Source of the DNA: Streptomyces sp. NBC_01723
GTDB lineage: Bacteria; Actinomycetota; Actinomycetes; Streptomycetales; Streptomycetaceae
Direction of reading: 5' to 3'
NCBI RefSeq assembly: GCF_036246005.1
Contig: NZ_CP109171.1
Location: 4,452,001-4,516,000 of the forward strand
DNA: 64,000 bases
Made by a program: the position numbers and the translations under genes. Below, piece by piece: positions 44,737 to 56,216 of this stretch (the stretch's first letter is position 1; every line of letters begins with the position of its first letter). The notes beneath the pieces were generated by a model. It had not been told where the DNA came from and ran no database searches. It saw only the letters and a list, made by a program, of their open reading frames with translations.

Positions 44737-45783
44737 ATGGGTCCCCATCCTGCGGTCGCGGCGATACGCCTGGCGGTCCGCCGCGTCCTCCACGACATCC
44801 TCACCGAACTGAACACCACGGCCGGCGTCCCCGCCGCGACGGCCGCCGGACCGACACCCGAGCGGCCGCCGTCACCGCTCGTGCTCGTGGCCTGCTCCGG
44901 CGGCGCCGACTCCATGGCGCTCGCCTCCGCCCTCGCCTTCGAAGCCCCCCGGCTCGGCGTCCGGGCCGGCGGCGTCACCGTCGACCACGGCCTGCAGAAC
45001 GGCTCCGACCTGCGCGCCGAAGAGGTCGTCCTGCGCCTGCGCGAACTGGGCCTGGACCCCGTCGAGGCCATCGCCGTCAGCGTCGGCCGCGCGGGCGGCC
45101 CCGAAGCCGCCGCCCGCGACGCACGCTATGCCGCCCTGGACGCCGCCGCGGCCCGCCACGGCGCCGCCGCCGTCCTGCTCGGCCACACCCGCGACGACCA
45201 GGCCGAGACCGTCCTGCTGGGCCTCGCCCGCGGCTCCGGCATCCGCTCCCTGTCGGGGATGGCCGCGGTCTCGGGGGCCGACGGCCGTTACCGGCGCCCC
45301 TTCCTCCAGGTCGACCGGCAGACCGCCCGCAAGGCCTGCATGGTCCAGTCCCTGCCGGTCTGGGACGACCCGCACAACGCCGACCCGGCGTACACCCGCT
45401 CCCGACTGCGCCACGAGGGCCTGCCCGCCCTGGAGAAGGCCCTCGGCAAGGGCGTCGTCGAGGCCCTCGCCCGCACCGCCCAGCTCTCCCGGGACGACGC
45501 CGACGCCCTCGACACCTGGGCCCGCCAGGCCGAGGAGGGCGTCCGCGACGCCACGGGCGTGCTGGAGTGCGCCAAGCTCTACGCCCTGCCGCCCGCCGTA
45601 CGCCGCCGGATCCTGCGCCGCGCCGCCATCGCGGCCGGCGCCCCCGCCGGTGCCCTGTTCGCCCGGCACATCGAGGAAGTCGACCGGCTGATCACCGGCT
45701 GGCGCGGTCAGGGGGCCATCAACCTCCCCGGCAAAGTCGTCGCCCAGCGGCAGGGTGGCAGACTGGTGATTCGGCAAGGCTGA
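44737..45783 (+). CDS. tilS: tRNA(Ile)-lysidine synthase
   Basis: Enzyme of 348 aa that converts C34 of the CAU-anticodon tRNA-Ile to lysidine with ATP. The PP-loop is [43 protein letters not shown] and RRPFLQV follow, and the short actinobacterial C-terminal part ends with [16 protein letters not shown]. Followed by hpt in the same direction, the usual order before ftsH. The upstream gap (44545-44736) carries a CTGTCAC/GTGACAG inverted repeat at about 44666-44692. Confidence 0.94.
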   Translation: MGPHPAVAAIRLAVRRVLHDILTELNTTAGVPAATAAGPTPERPPSPLVLVACSGGADSMALASALAFEAPRLGVRAGGVTVDHGLQNGSDLRAEEVVLRLRELGLDPVEAIAVSVGRAGGPEAAARDARYAALDAAAARHGAAAVLLGHTRDDQAETVLLGLARGSGIRSLSGMAAVSGADGRYRRPFLQVDRQTARKACMVQSLPVWDDPHNADPAYTRSRLRHEGLPALEKALGKGVVEALARTAQLSRDDADALDTWARQAEEGVRDATGVLECAKLYALPPAVRRRILRRAAIAAGAPAGALFARHIEEVDRLITGWRGQGAINLPGKVVAQRQGGRLVIRQG

Positions 45784-45810
45784 ATACGGCCGGTTGGACG
45801 ACCGAAAGTG

Positions 45811-46371
45811 ATGCGGGTGGACGCGAACGACATGGGTGCCGACCTCGAGAAGGTACTCATCACCAAGGAAGAGATCGACGCCAAGCTGGCCGAGCTGGCG
45901 GAGAAGATCGACGCGGAGTACGCGGGCAAGGACCTGCTCATCGTGGGCGTGCTCAAGGGCGCCGTGATGGTCATGGCCGACCTCGCCCGCTCGCTGTCCT
46001 CCCCCGTCACCATGGACTGGATGGCCGTGTCCTCGTACGGCGCGGGCACCCAGTCCTCCGGCGTGGTGCGGATCCTCAAGGACCTCGACACCGACATCAA
46101 GGGCAAGCACGTCCTGATCGTCGAGGACATCATCGACTCCGGCCTGACCCTGTCCTGGCTGATCTCCAACCTCGGCTCGCGCGAGCCCGCCTCCCTCAAG
46201 GTGTGCACGCTGCTGCGCAAGCCCGACGCGGCGAAGGTCGCCATCGACGTGGAATGGGTCGGCTTCGACATCCCCAACGAGTTCGTCGTGGGGTATGGCC
46301 TCGATTACGCCGAGAAGTACCGCAACCTGCCGTTCGTCGGTACGCTCGCGCCCCACGTCTACGGCGGCTGA
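45811..46371 (+). CDS. hpt: Hypoxanthine phosphoribosyltransferase
   Basis: Purine salvage enzyme of 186 aa transferring phosphoribose from PRPP to hypoxanthine or guanine. PRPP motif [14 protein letters not shown], substrate segment [23 protein letters not shown] three bases earlier is an equal start. Lies between tilS and ftsH. Confidence 0.96.
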   Translation: MRVDANDMGADLEKVLITKEEIDAKLAELAEKIDAEYAGKDLLIVGVLKGAVMVMADLARSLSSPVTMDWMAVSSYGAGTQSSGVVRILKDLDTDIKGKHVLIVEDIIDSGLTLSWLISNLGSREPASLKVCTLLRKPDAAKVAIDVEWVGFDIPNEFVVGYGLDYAEKYRNLPFVGTLAPHVYGG

Positions 46372-46565
46372 CCCACCCCGGTGGCGGGCAGCACGGCGAT
46401 CGGGGGGCTACCGGGAACCCCGGAGGCCTCCGCGCCGTTGGAGCATGCAGACGGGACGCCAGCGGTCCCGTGCGGCTGAGGGCCGCCGCGCTGGGGTACC
46501 GTCAGAAGAACTGTCTTATCAAACTCACTATGGCAGGAGGGACGGGGCGACACCGCTCCGTGTGG

Positions 46566-48605
<2,040 letters not shown>

Positions 48606-48642
48606 CCCGGTCACTCCCGACGGCCCACCAGGCCCGGAATGT

Positions 48643-48683
48643 ATGCCGCGCCCCCCAGGTTCTAGCCTTGGGGGGTGCGGCAT
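48643..48683 (+). terminator. ftsH terminator hairpin
   Basis: ATGCCGC and GCGGCAT close a stem that continues with CCCCCCA/TGGGGGG, about 15 pairs with one G-T, followed by TCTTC. It separates ftsH from folE. Confidence 0.8.
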
Positions 48684-48725
48684 TCTTCATGCCGAACGCA
48701 GGACCGCACAGGAACGAGGCACCAG

Positions 48726-49331
48726 ATGACCGACCCCGTGACGTTGGACGGCGAGGGCGAGATCGGCGAGTTCGACGAGAAGCGTGCCGAGAACGCCGTA
48801 CGCGAACTGCTCATCGCGGTCGGTGAGGACCCGGACCGCGAGGGCCTGCGGGAGACGCCGGCGCGGGTGGCGCGGGCGTATCGGGAGCTCCTGGCCGGGC
48901 ATGGGCAGGAGCCCGAGGACGTACTGACGACGACGTTCGACATCGGACACGACGAGATGGTCCTGGTGAAGGACATCGAAATCGTCAGCCTGTGCGAGCA
49001 TCACATGCTGCCGTTTCATGGCGTAGCGCACATCGGGTACATTCCGGCGGAGAGCGGAAAGATCACCGGCCTGTCGAAGCTCGCGCGACTGGTTGAGGTT
49101 TTCGCCCGTCGTCTGCAGGTGCAGGAACGACTCACCACGCAAGTCGCCGACTCTCTTATGGAGATTCTGGAGGCCCGTGGTGTGATCGTCGTCGTCGAGG
49201 CCGAGCACATGTGCATGTCGGTACGCGGGGTTCGCAAGCCCGGTGCCAAGACCACGACCTCGGCGGTGCGCGGTCAGCTCCGGGACGCTGCGACCCGAGC
49301 CGAGGCCATGGGCCTGATACTGGCGCGCTGA
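48726..49331 (+). CDS. folE: GTP cyclohydrolase I
   Basis: First enzyme of tetrahydrofolate synthesis, 201 aa, turning GTP into dihydroneopterin triphosphate. Zinc and active-site residues are in [18 protein letters not shown] and in [29 protein letters not shown] completes the fold. GAGG precedes the ATG. Other fol genes lie 1-3 kb downstream on the opposite strand. Confidence 0.97.
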   Translation: MTDPVTLDGEGEIGEFDEKRAENAVRELLIAVGEDPDREGLRETPARVARAYRELLAGHGQEPEDVLTTTFDIGHDEMVLVKDIEIVSLCEHHMLPFHGVAHIGYIPAESGKITGLSKLARLVEVFARRLQVQERLTTQVADSLMEILEARGVIVVVEAEHMCMSVRGVRKPGAKTTTSAVRGQLRDAATRAEAMGLILAR

Positions 49332-49354
49332 CCCGATTGTCAGTGGTGCCCGGT

Positions 49355-49395
49355 ATCCCCCTTGATCAGTGAGTCAGTCGCTGATCAAGGGGGAT
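49355..49395. terminator. folE terminator, perfect 15-bp hairpin
   Basis: ATCCCCCTTGATCAG (49355-49369) pairs perfectly with CTGATCAAGGGGGAT (49381-49395) across an 11-base loop, 24 bp after the folE stop. Confidence 0.85.
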
Positions 49396-49439
49396 GGCGT
49401 TGGGGTACGGCCTGCCCAGCAAGCAGACGGTGAACGCTG

Positions 49440-49688
49440 TCGAGGGGCGCGTGCAGGCGCGGAGCGTACGAGTGGGCTGCCGTCTCTGTGGTGGTCGACA
49501 GTTGGGTTTCGCGAGGTACATTCCGAGCCGAACGGCACCCCCTGCACCTGCGGGAGTTCTGCTGGACCCAGGTCCACGAGGTGCGACCGCGGACCACGGT
49601 GAACAAGGCGTTCACCCTCTACAGCTACCGGCTCGACCCACACCCCGGATTCCTGGTCAACGGACACATGGTCCGTCAGTCCTGGTGA
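49440..49688 (+). other. Open frame of unknown type, possible gene remnant
   Basis: The frame ending TGG TGA at 49688 reads VSRGTFRAERHPLHLREFCW, then TVNKAFTLYSYRLDPHPGFL and VNGHMVRQSW. The composition looks protein-like, but there is no clear start or family, and the frame upstream is not coherent. It may be the 3' end of a decayed gene between folE and the DUF3180 gene. Nothing else is recognised in 49396-49698. Confidence 0.3.
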
Positions 49689-49698
49689 GCCAGGCGCG

Positions 49699-50187
49699 TC
49701 ACGCCGCCGTCGCCGCGCCCGGGTGGTCGTCGTCCTCGTCCTCCGGGAGCTTGCAGACCCGCTCCATGAAGACCGCGGCCGCTATGACGCCGATGCCCGC
49801 CACCACCGAGAGGCCGGCGTAGATGGACTGGTCGCGGCGGGCCGGGATGTCCAGGTACTCCAGCAGGAAGACGCCCGTACCGCCGTACATACCGGCGACG
49901 AGGGCGGCCACCAGGGCGCTGGCCTGGGCGAAGACGACCGCGCGGGCCGCCATCATCGGGTCGACGCCCTTGGCGCCCGGAACGCGCTCCCGCTGCGCCT
50001 TGAGGCGGGCGCGGAGCGAGAGCGCCGTGGCCAGCAGGATCACCGCGATCAGGGCGAGGACCACCGGGGCGGCCAGGGGGACGCTCGGCAGGGTCCCCAC
50101 CGAGTTCCACAGGCGGGCGCCGGCCCAGGACAGGACACCGGCGACGACGAAGACGCCGGCCAGCACCCTGATGCGCAGCTCTTTCAC
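49699..50187 (-). CDS. DUF3180 membrane protein
   Basis: Membrane protein of 162 aa with four helices: LAGVFVVAGVLSWAG, PLAAPVVLALIAVILLATAL, ARAVVFAQASALVAALVAGM and GLSVVAGIGVIAAAVFMERV. It matches the actinobacterial DUF3180 family, which lies regularly behind folK. The GTG at 50185-50187 aligns with the normal short N-terminus (KELRIRVL). Function unknown. Confidence 0.88.
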   Translation of the reverse strand: MKELRIRVLAGVFVVAGVLSWAGARLWNSVGTLPSVPLAAPVVLALIAVILLATALSLRARLKAQRERVPGAKGVDPMMAARAVVFAQASALVAALVAGMYGGTGVFLLEYLDIPARRDQSIYAGLSVVAGIGVIAAAVFMERVCKLPEDEDDDHPGAATAA

Positions 50188-50246
50188 GGTGTTCCGGTGT
50201 CCCTTCGGTCCCTGAGCGGTCGTCGTGATCTCGTCGACCTTAACGA

Positions 50247-50858
50247 CTACTCGGGCAGCCGGAGTTCCAGGTCGGCGCGGGGCGCGACGCCGTCGCGGGT
50301 GACGGTGTCCAGAAGGTCGGCGACGGTGCCCTTTCCGGGCAGCCGGGCCTCGGGGTCCACGTCGAGCCAGGGGGCGAGCACGAAGGCGCGTTCGTGGGCA
50401 CGCGGGTGGGGGAGGGTGAGCTGCGGGTCGTCGGAGACGACCTCGGCGTAGGCGACGATGTCGACGTCCAGGGTGCGCGGGCCCCAGTGCTCGTCGCGGA
50501 CCCGGTGGAAGGCCTCCTCGACCGCGTGCGCGCGCTCCAGCAGGGAGGACGGGGGCAGGGTGGTCTTCACGACCACGACCGCGTTGAAGTACGACGGCTG
50601 GCTGTCGGGGGCGACGCCCCACGGCTCCGTCTCGTACACCTGCGACACCCCTTTGACGCGCACGCCGGGCGTGTCCTCCAGGGCGTCGATGGCGCCCTGG
50701 AGGGTCTCCAGGCGGTTGCCCAGGTTGGCGCCGAGTGCGATCACGGCGCGCTTGGGGTTGGACAGCGTCGTGTCCGCGGCGTCGACCTGCTCGATGACGG
50801 AGGCGGGCACCGGCTGTACGGTCGGGTCGCTGGGACCCTTGGCGAAGGGGGCGCTCAT
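50247..50858 (-). CDS. folK: Hydroxymethyl-dihydropterin pyrophosphokinase
   Basis: Folate enzyme of 203 aa transferring pyrophosphate from ATP to 6-hydroxymethyl-dihydropterin. Seen: RAVIALGANLGNRLETLQGA, SQVYETEPWGV, GPRTLDVDIVAY and LPHPRAHERAFVL. ATG overlaps the folB stop (ATGA). The N-terminal 38 residues before the fold are low-complexity. Confidence 0.96.
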   Translation of the reverse strand: MSAPFAKGPSDPTVQPVPASVIEQVDAADTTLSNPKRAVIALGANLGNRLETLQGAIDALEDTPGVRVKGVSQVYETEPWGVAPDSQPSYFNAVVVVKTTLPPSSLLERAHAVEEAFHRVRDEHWGPRTLDVDIVAYAEVVSDDPQLTLPHPRAHERAFVLAPWLDVDPEARLPGKGTVADLLDTVTRDGVAPRADLELRLPE

Positions 50859-51214
50859 ACACGGCTCCGGATGATGGTGACGGTCACGTCGTCGAAGGGG
50901 ACGGTGATCGGCGCGTCCGGCTTGTGGACGCAGACCTCGACCTCCTGCACCCCTTCGTGCTTCAGACAGACCTGGGCGATGCGCTCGGCGAGCGTCTCGA
51001 CGAGGTTGACGGGCTCGCCCTCCACGACGGCCACGACCTCCTCGGCCACGATGCCGTAGTGCACGGTCTTCGCCAGGTCGTCGTCGGCGGCGGCCGGCCG
51101 GGTGTCCAGGCCCAGGACGAGGTCGACGAGGAAGGTCTGGCCGTCCTCGCGTTCCTTGGGGAACACACCGTGGTGCCCGCGGGCCTTGAGGCCGCGCAGC
51201 GCGACACGATCCAC
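50855..51214 (-). CDS. folB: Dihydroneopterin aldolase
   Basis: Aldolase of 119 aa making 6-hydroxymethyl-dihydropterin. Seen: VALRGLKARGHHGVFPKERE, DDLAKTVHYGIVAEEV, NLVETLAERIAQVCL and VHKPDAPI. GTG at 51212-51214 is chosen for AGGAG 8 bases upstream. About 245 bp without a gene separate it from the NTF2-like gene upstream. Confidence 0.95.
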   Translation of the reverse strand: MDRVALRGLKARGHHGVFPKEREDGQTFLVDLVLGLDTRPAAADDDLAKTVHYGIVAEEVVAVVEGEPVNLVETLAERIAQVCLKHEGVQEVEVCVHKPDAPITVPFDDVTVTIIRSRV

Positions 51215-51458
51215 GCGAATCACTCCTGCAGTCGTCGGTCGAGGCCGGTCGTACCACGTGCGGGCGGTACGGCGGCCACAGTCGAATCTACCCGCGAGCA
51301 CCTACAGGGCCGGGCCACGGGGGGTGTGGGACCGGGCGGGGGCCGGGAGGTTTCACCCGGCGTTTTCCCTGGCGGTCCCGGTGGATCACGGGTTGGTAGC
51401 CGCCCATACCCGGCGGTCCGTGATTCCAACCACTTCTTGTCGTTCTTGACCCTTCCGG

Positions 51459-51959
51459 TCAGGAAGGTGTGTCCTCGCTCTCGTCGTCGGTCTCCGCGAG
51501 TACGGGGGAGGCGTGGTGCGACCAGAGCTTCCAGCCGGCGGGCGTACGCCGGAACGTGTTCGTGGCGACCACGAGCTGGCCGACGAGCGGGCCCAGCTCC
51601 TCGTCGCCGTCCGGGGCGGGGCCGCCGCTGAGGATGTTCTCGGTACAGGTGACCAGGGCGGTGTCGCCGGTGACGGAGACGTGGACGTCGGTGAGGAAGA
51701 ACTGGATGTAGTCGGTGTTCGCCATGATCAGGGCGTAGGAGCGGAGCACCTCGCCGCGGCCGGTGAGCACCGGCCAGCCGGGGTGCACGCAGGAGACCAC
51801 GCCGGTGTCGGCCGGGTCGTGGTACGTCTCGTCGACTCCCAGGTCGGACGGGGTGAGCCAGAACGCGGAGACCTTGTCGAAATCGCCCTGTTCCAGCGCC
51901 TCGTAGAAGGCGGTGTTGGCGGACTCGACCTGTTCGACGTCGAGGTGCGGGGCGTTCAC
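51459..51959 (-). CDS. NTF2-like (SnoaL-type) protein
   Basis: Cone-fold protein of 166 aa: N-terminal helix VESANTAFYEALEQGDFDKV, then CVHPGWPVLTGRGEVLRSYA and VTCTENILSG, ending NTFRRTPAGWKLWSHHASPV, as in DUF4440/SnoaL-like ketosteroid-isomerase relatives. GTG start overlaps the folP stop (GTGA) and uses AAGGAG at the end of folP. The persistent place within a folate operon suggests a linked role, but no activity is known. Confidence 0.88.
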   Translation of the reverse strand: MNAPHLDVEQVESANTAFYEALEQGDFDKVSAFWLTPSDLGVDETYHDPADTGVVSCVHPGWPVLTGRGEVLRSYALIMANTDYIQFFLTDVHVSVTGDTALVTCTENILSGGPAPDGDEELGPLVGQLVVATNTFRRTPAGWKLWSHHASPVLAETDDESEDTPS

Positions 51960-52825
51960 CGGGCTCCTTCGACGGCGCGGGCGACCCGTACGGCGTCGGC
52001 CGTGGCGCGGACCTCGTGTACGCGGACGGCCCACGCGCCGGCGTGCGCGGCGAGGGCGGAGACGGCGGCCGTGGCCGCGTCGCGCTCCCGCGCGGGGGGC
52101 GGGGTGGCCTGGGGGCCGGCGGCGAGGACGCGGCCGAGGAACCGTTTGCGGGAGGCGGCGACGAGGAGGGGGTGGCCGAGGCCCAGGAGGCGGTCCAGGT
52201 GGGCGAGGAGGACCAGGTCGTGCTCGGCGTCCTTGGAGAAGCCCAGGCCGGGGTCGACGACGACGCGGTCGGGGGAGATGCCGCCCTCCAGGACGGCCTC
52301 CACGCGTGCGCGCAGCTCGTCGACGACCTCGGTGACCACGTCCTCGTAGACGCCCTTGACGTTGCCCGCCTCCAGGAGGCCGCGCCAGTGCATGACGACG
52401 AAGGGGGCGGCGGCGTCGGCGACCACCGGGATCATCCGGGGGTCGGCCAGGCCGCCGCTGACGTCGTTGACGAGGGCGGCGCCCGAGGCGAGGGCCTGGG
52501 CGGCGACCGAGGCGCGCATGGTGTCGACGGAGACCGTGACGCCCTCGGAGGCGAGGCCGCGGACCACGGGGACCACGCGGCGGAGTTCCTCGTCCTCGTC
52601 GACGCGGGTGGCGCCGGGGCGGGTGGACTCGCCGCCGACGTCCACGAGGTCGGCGCCCTGGGCCACCAGGTCGAGGCCGCGCTTGATGGCGGCCGTGGTG
52701 TCGAAGAAGCGACCGCCGTCGGAGAAGGAGTCGGGGGTCACGTTGACGACCCCCATGACCGCGCAGCGGTCCCATGCGGTGAGGCCCGCCAGGTGGTGGC
52801 GGCGGGGGCCGGTCTGCTTGCTCAT
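51956..52825 (-). CDS. folP: Dihydropteroate synthase
   Basis: Sulfonamide target of 289 aa joining pterin pyrophosphate with p-aminobenzoate. Seen: VMGVVNVTPDSFSDGGRF, DVGGESTRPGA, NDVSGG, and PGLGFSKDAEHDLVLL, then ASRKRFLG. The ATG at 52823-52825 starts MSKQTGPRRHHL. First gene of the minus-strand folate unit. Confidence 0.96.
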   Translation of the reverse strand: MSKQTGPRRHHLAGLTAWDRCAVMGVVNVTPDSFSDGGRFFDTTAAIKRGLDLVAQGADLVDVGGESTRPGATRVDEDEELRRVVPVVRGLASEGVTVSVDTMRASVAAQALASGAALVNDVSGGLADPRMIPVVADAAAPFVVMHWRGLLEAGNVKGVYEDVVTEVVDELRARVEAVLEGGISPDRVVVDPGLGFSKDAEHDLVLLAHLDRLLGLGHPLLVAASRKRFLGRVLAAGPQATPPPARERDAATAAVSALAAHAGAWAVRVHEVRATADAVRVARAVEGAR

Positions 52826-52977
52826 GTGTTCAGCGTAGGCCCAGTGGGTGGGACGCCTGCGGCGGCCGGTGGCCGGTCGGGTGGGGTGCGCGTAGCGCGG
52901 TGGGGGCTCCCCGCTCGGGCGAAGACGGGAGCGGGGGAGGCACCCCGGCCGGCGCCGGCCCGCGACACCCACCCCGG

Positions 52978-54801
52978 TCAAGCCACGTGCGGGTCCCCGT
53001 GGGCGCAGGGGCGGCGGGCTCTTGTGCGGCGGCGCAGGGACGGGGGAAGGGGTGGGGTGAGGGTGACGAAGCCCTCGGCCTGCATCGCGGCGAAGCCGAT
53101 GCGGGGGAGGTCGGACGAGGAGCGGTAGACCACGAAGCGCGGCTCCCAGCGGGGGCGGAACTTCGCGTTGAACTTGTACAGGGACTCGATCTGGAACCAG
53201 CGGGACAGGAACACGAGCAGGCCGCGCCAGGCGCGCAGGACCGGGCCCGCGCCGATCTTCTCGCCGCGCGCGAGCGCCGCGCGGAACATCGCGAAGTTCA
53301 GCGAGACCCGCGCGATGCCCAGCTTCGGCGCCGCCTGGAGCGCGGCCACGATCAGCAGCTCGTTCATGCCGGGGTCGGCCGCGCGGTCGCGGCGCATGAG
53401 GTCCAGGGACACCCCGTCGCCGCCCCACGGGACGAAGTGCAGGACGGCCTTCAGATCGCCGTACTCGCCCGGCTCGGCGTCCTGCTTGTGCGCGGTCGCG
53501 ATCAGGCAGTCGCCGTCGGCCGGGTCGCCGACCCGGCCCAGGGCCATCGAGAAGCCGCGCTCGGTGTCGGTGCCCCGCCACGCGTCCGCGGCGCGGCGGA
53601 CGCGGTCCAGTTCGGCGTCGGGGAGGTCAGCCACGCGCCGTACCCGGGTCTCGTAACCGGCCCGCTCGATGCGCTTGACCATCTGGCGTACGTTGCGCAT
53701 CGCGCGGCCGGCGAGGGAGAAATCCGGGACGTCCACCACCGCCTCGTCCCCCAGTTCCAGCGCGTCGAGCCCGGTCTCGCGGGTCCACACCTCACCGCCG
53801 GTCTCGGAACAGCCCATCACGGCCGGTGTCCAGGAGTGGGCGCGCGCCTCGTCCATGAAGCGTTCGATCGCGCCCGGCCACGCCTCGACGTCGCCGATCG
53901 GGTCGCCACTGGCCAGCATCACGCCCGAGACGACGCGGTAGGTGACGGCCGCCTTGCCGCTGGGGGAGAAGACCACCGCCTTGTCGCGGCGGAGCGCGAA
54001 GTGGCCGAGGGAGTCGCGGCCGCCGTGCCGGGCGAGGAGGGCGCGCAGGCGGGACTCGTCCTCCTCGGTGAGGCGCGCCGCCGGGTGTTCGGGGCGGAAG
54101 GCCAGGTAGATGGTGGTCACGGCGGTCAGCAGGCCGAGCGCGCCGAGGGAGAAGGCGACCGTCCAGGAGGTGTTGCCCGCGTAGGCGACCGGGCCCTCCA
54201 CGCCGAACAGGCCGTACAGGACGTGGGTGATGCGGTCGGCCAGACTCGGGGCGCCGATCATCCGGTGCGGGTGGGCGTTGACGATCAGGAGGCCGAGGGC
54301 GAGCGAACCGGCCCCCATGAGGACGAAGTTGGCCAGTGCCCGCCAGCGGCTGCGCGGGTCGGGCAGGGCCGCGAACTGGTCGCGGTGGCGCAGCAGGGGC
54401 GCGAGCAGCGCGAGGGAGATCAGTACGCCGAGGATCGAGTGGCGGTAGCCGAACTGGGCGACGGCGCCCACCGGGAGGAGGGCCACCGCGGCCCGCCACG
54501 CCCGGCGCTTGCGGCGTTTGAGGCCGTGGGCGAGGAGGAGCAGCAGGACGCCGGCGCTGAGGGAGAGGGCCGCTGCGAACGGGCCGAACGAGCCCGGCAG
54601 TACCTCGGCGAGGGCGTGCATCCGGCTGTGCCGGAAGCGCGGGAAGACCCCGGCGGCGATGTCCAGCAGGCCGACGAGCGCGCAGGCGCGGCCGACGAGG
54701 AGCGGCACGTTCTCCGGACGAGGGCCGCGCGGCAGTCGACGTACGCGGGTGGGTCCTGCCGGAACCCGACCCGACATTTCCTCATCTGTCCTGACAGACA
54801 T
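52978..54801 (-). CDS. DUF2156 membrane protein, phosphatidylglycerol lysyltransferase-like
   Basis: Protein of 607 aa with MprF/LysX-like organisation. About six N-terminal helices lie in residues 30-240. A cytoplasmic DUF2156 (LPG_synthase_C) domain fills the rest, with LALRRDKAVVFSPSGKAAVT-like strands, ASGDPIGD, MGCSETG, GFSMALGRVGDP and a late FNAKFRPRWEPRFVVY. The family uses aminoacyl-tRNA to add lysine or another residue to membrane lipid, lowering sensitivity to cationic peptides. No tRNA-synthetase domain is attached here. ATG at 54799-54801 has a weak ribosome-binding site; ATG at 54777 with GAGGAA is an alternative. Confidence 0.88.
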   Translation of the reverse strand: MSVRTDEEMSGRVPAGPTRVRRLPRGPRPENVPLLVGRACALVGLLDIAAGVFPRFRHSRMHALAEVLPGSFGPFAAALSLSAGVLLLLLAHGLKRRKRRAWRAAVALLPVGAVAQFGYRHSILGVLISLALLAPLLRHRDQFAALPDPRSRWRALANFVLMGAGSLALGLLIVNAHPHRMIGAPSLADRITHVLYGLFGVEGPVAYAGNTSWTVAFSLGALGLLTAVTTIYLAFRPEHPAARLTEEDESRLRALLARHGGRDSLGHFALRRDKAVVFSPSGKAAVTYRVVSGVMLASGDPIGDVEAWPGAIERFMDEARAHSWTPAVMGCSETGGEVWTRETGLDALELGDEAVVDVPDFSLAGRAMRNVRQMVKRIERAGYETRVRRVADLPDAELDRVRRAADAWRGTDTERGFSMALGRVGDPADGDCLIATAHKQDAEPGEYGDLKAVLHFVPWGGDGVSLDLMRRDRAADPGMNELLIVAALQAAPKLGIARVSLNFAMFRAALARGEKIGAGPVLRAWRGLLVFLSRWFQIESLYKFNAKFRPRWEPRFVVYRSSSDLPRIGFAAMQAEGFVTLTPPLPPSLRRRTRARRPCAHGDPHVA

Positions 54802-54957
54802 CGCACCTGTAGTTCTGCGAGTAACCGTGGATCCGGGCCCGTTTCGGGCATCCGGCGACATTGCGCCCTCTAGGACGGTGTCTTGGAGGGAGAGGTTCAC
54901 TCCCCTCGATCGGATTGCCCGAACGGGCACACGGAAAGCGCAGGCAGGTACCAAGGC

Positions 54958-56088
54958 ATGGGTCTCACGAGCGACAAGGTGCTGGCGTTGGCGGTACTGG
55001 CCGGCGTGCTGCTGTTCGCCGGCACGGTGTGGCTGTGGCCGCGGCTGGCCCGCAGCGGCATACGCGCGGTGCTGGGGCGCGTGGGCCTGCTGTTCGCGAC
55101 CCAGTTGGCCGTCTTCGCGGCGGTCGGTCTGGTGGCCAACCAGTCCTTCGGGTTCTACGGCAGCTGGGCCGACCTCTTCGGCCGGGAGGACGGCCGGGGC
55201 GTGGTCGTGGACCACGCGGCCGGTTCTTCCCCGGGGCCGCTGCGGGTCGTGGGGGACAGACGGGTGACGAAGGCGGGAGGGGGCAGGCCCGAGACGGGCG
55301 GGCGGATCGAGGAGATCGAGGTCGTCGGGCGTACGACGGGGATCGCGACACCCGCGTACGTGTATCTGCCGCCGGAGTACTTCCAGGCCCGGCACCGCGT
55401 CCGTACGTTTCCCGCGGCCGTCGTCCTGACCGGGTACCCGGGGACCGCCGAGGCCCTGGTGGACAAGCTCCACTATCCGCGCACGGCACTGGAGTCGGCC
55501 CGGGCCGGACGGATGCGGCCGATGATCCTGGTGATGCTGCGGCCGACGGTCGCGCCGCCCCGGGACACGGAATGCGTGGACGTGCCGGGCGGCCCCCGGA
55601 CGGAGACGTTCTTCGCGAAGGATCTTCCCGAGGCGGTGGGCGCCCACTACCGCGTGGCCGAGGGGCGCGGGAGCTGGGGTGTCGTCGGCAACTCGACGGG
55701 CGGCTACTGCGCGCTGAAACTCGCCGTGCACCATCCCGAGGTATTCGGCGCCGGGGCCGGGCTCTCCGCGTACTACGACGCGCCGAACGACCCCACCACC
55801 GGTGATCTCTTCCAGGGCGACAGGGAACGGGAGAACCACGCGAATCTGTGGTGGTATCTCAAGAACAGGCCCGCGCCGGACACTTCCCTGCTCGTGACCA
55901 GCAGCAGGTCGGGCGAGACGAACTACAAGGACACGCTGAAGTTCATCGAGCGGGTCAAGAGCAGGAAGCCGACCCGGATCTCTTCGATCATCCTGGAAAG
56001 CGGCGGGCACAACTTCAATACCTGGCGGCGGGAGATTCCCGCGACGCTGGAGTGGCTCGGTCAGCGGCTGGGTGGGCGCCCGGCGTGA
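54958..56088 (+). CDS. Membrane-anchored esterase of the antigen-85/EstD type
   Basis: Alpha/beta hydrolase of 376 aa. Two N-terminal membrane helices (VLALAVLAGVLLFAGTVWLW and LLFATQLAVFAAVGLVA) are followed by an extracellular esterase domain with nucleophile elbow GNSTGGY and a His in ESGGHNFNTW. This is the fold of Fes/Ag85-like acyl hydrolases. The ATG at 54958 is chosen as the upstream residues lack fold features. Divergent from the DUF2156 gene; both are membrane-directed. Confidence 0.85.
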   Translation: MGLTSDKVLALAVLAGVLLFAGTVWLWPRLARSGIRAVLGRVGLLFATQLAVFAAVGLVANQSFGFYGSWADLFGREDGRGVVVDHAAGSSPGPLRVVGDRRVTKAGGGRPETGGRIEEIEVVGRTTGIATPAYVYLPPEYFQARHRVRTFPAAVVLTGYPGTAEALVDKLHYPRTALESARAGRMRPMILVMLRPTVAPPRDTECVDVPGGPRTETFFAKDLPEAVGAHYRVAEGRGSWGVVGNSTGGYCALKLAVHHPEVFGAGAGLSAYYDAPNDPTTGDLFQGDRERENHANLWWYLKNRPAPDTSLLVTSSRSGETNYKDTLKFIERVKSRKPTRISSIILESGGHNFNTWRREIPATLEWLGQRLGGRPA

Positions 56089-56216
56089 ATGATCTTGAGG
56101 TAATTCGCCCCTCGGCGGGCTTGTGGAATCCCGGTGCCGTGTGAACACGTCGGAGACGACCGTGTTTTTACGGGGCGGGGCGCCAAGATTCGCCTACGCG
56201 CGGTAAGTTTCTGGCC

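Noticed and set aside
44619..46529. Long upstream extension of the ftsH frame covering tilS and hpt
   Set aside because: It is an Arg/Pro-rich shadow frame of GC-rich coding DNA; tilS and hpt on the same strand have full domains, and FtsH proteins start with the short [13 protein letters not shown] N-terminus.
54802..56148. N-terminal extension of the DUF2156 frame across the esterase gene
   Set aside because: Composition is shadow-like, and the region antisense to it encodes a clear alpha/beta hydrolase. The DUF2156 fold starts at 54801 or later.
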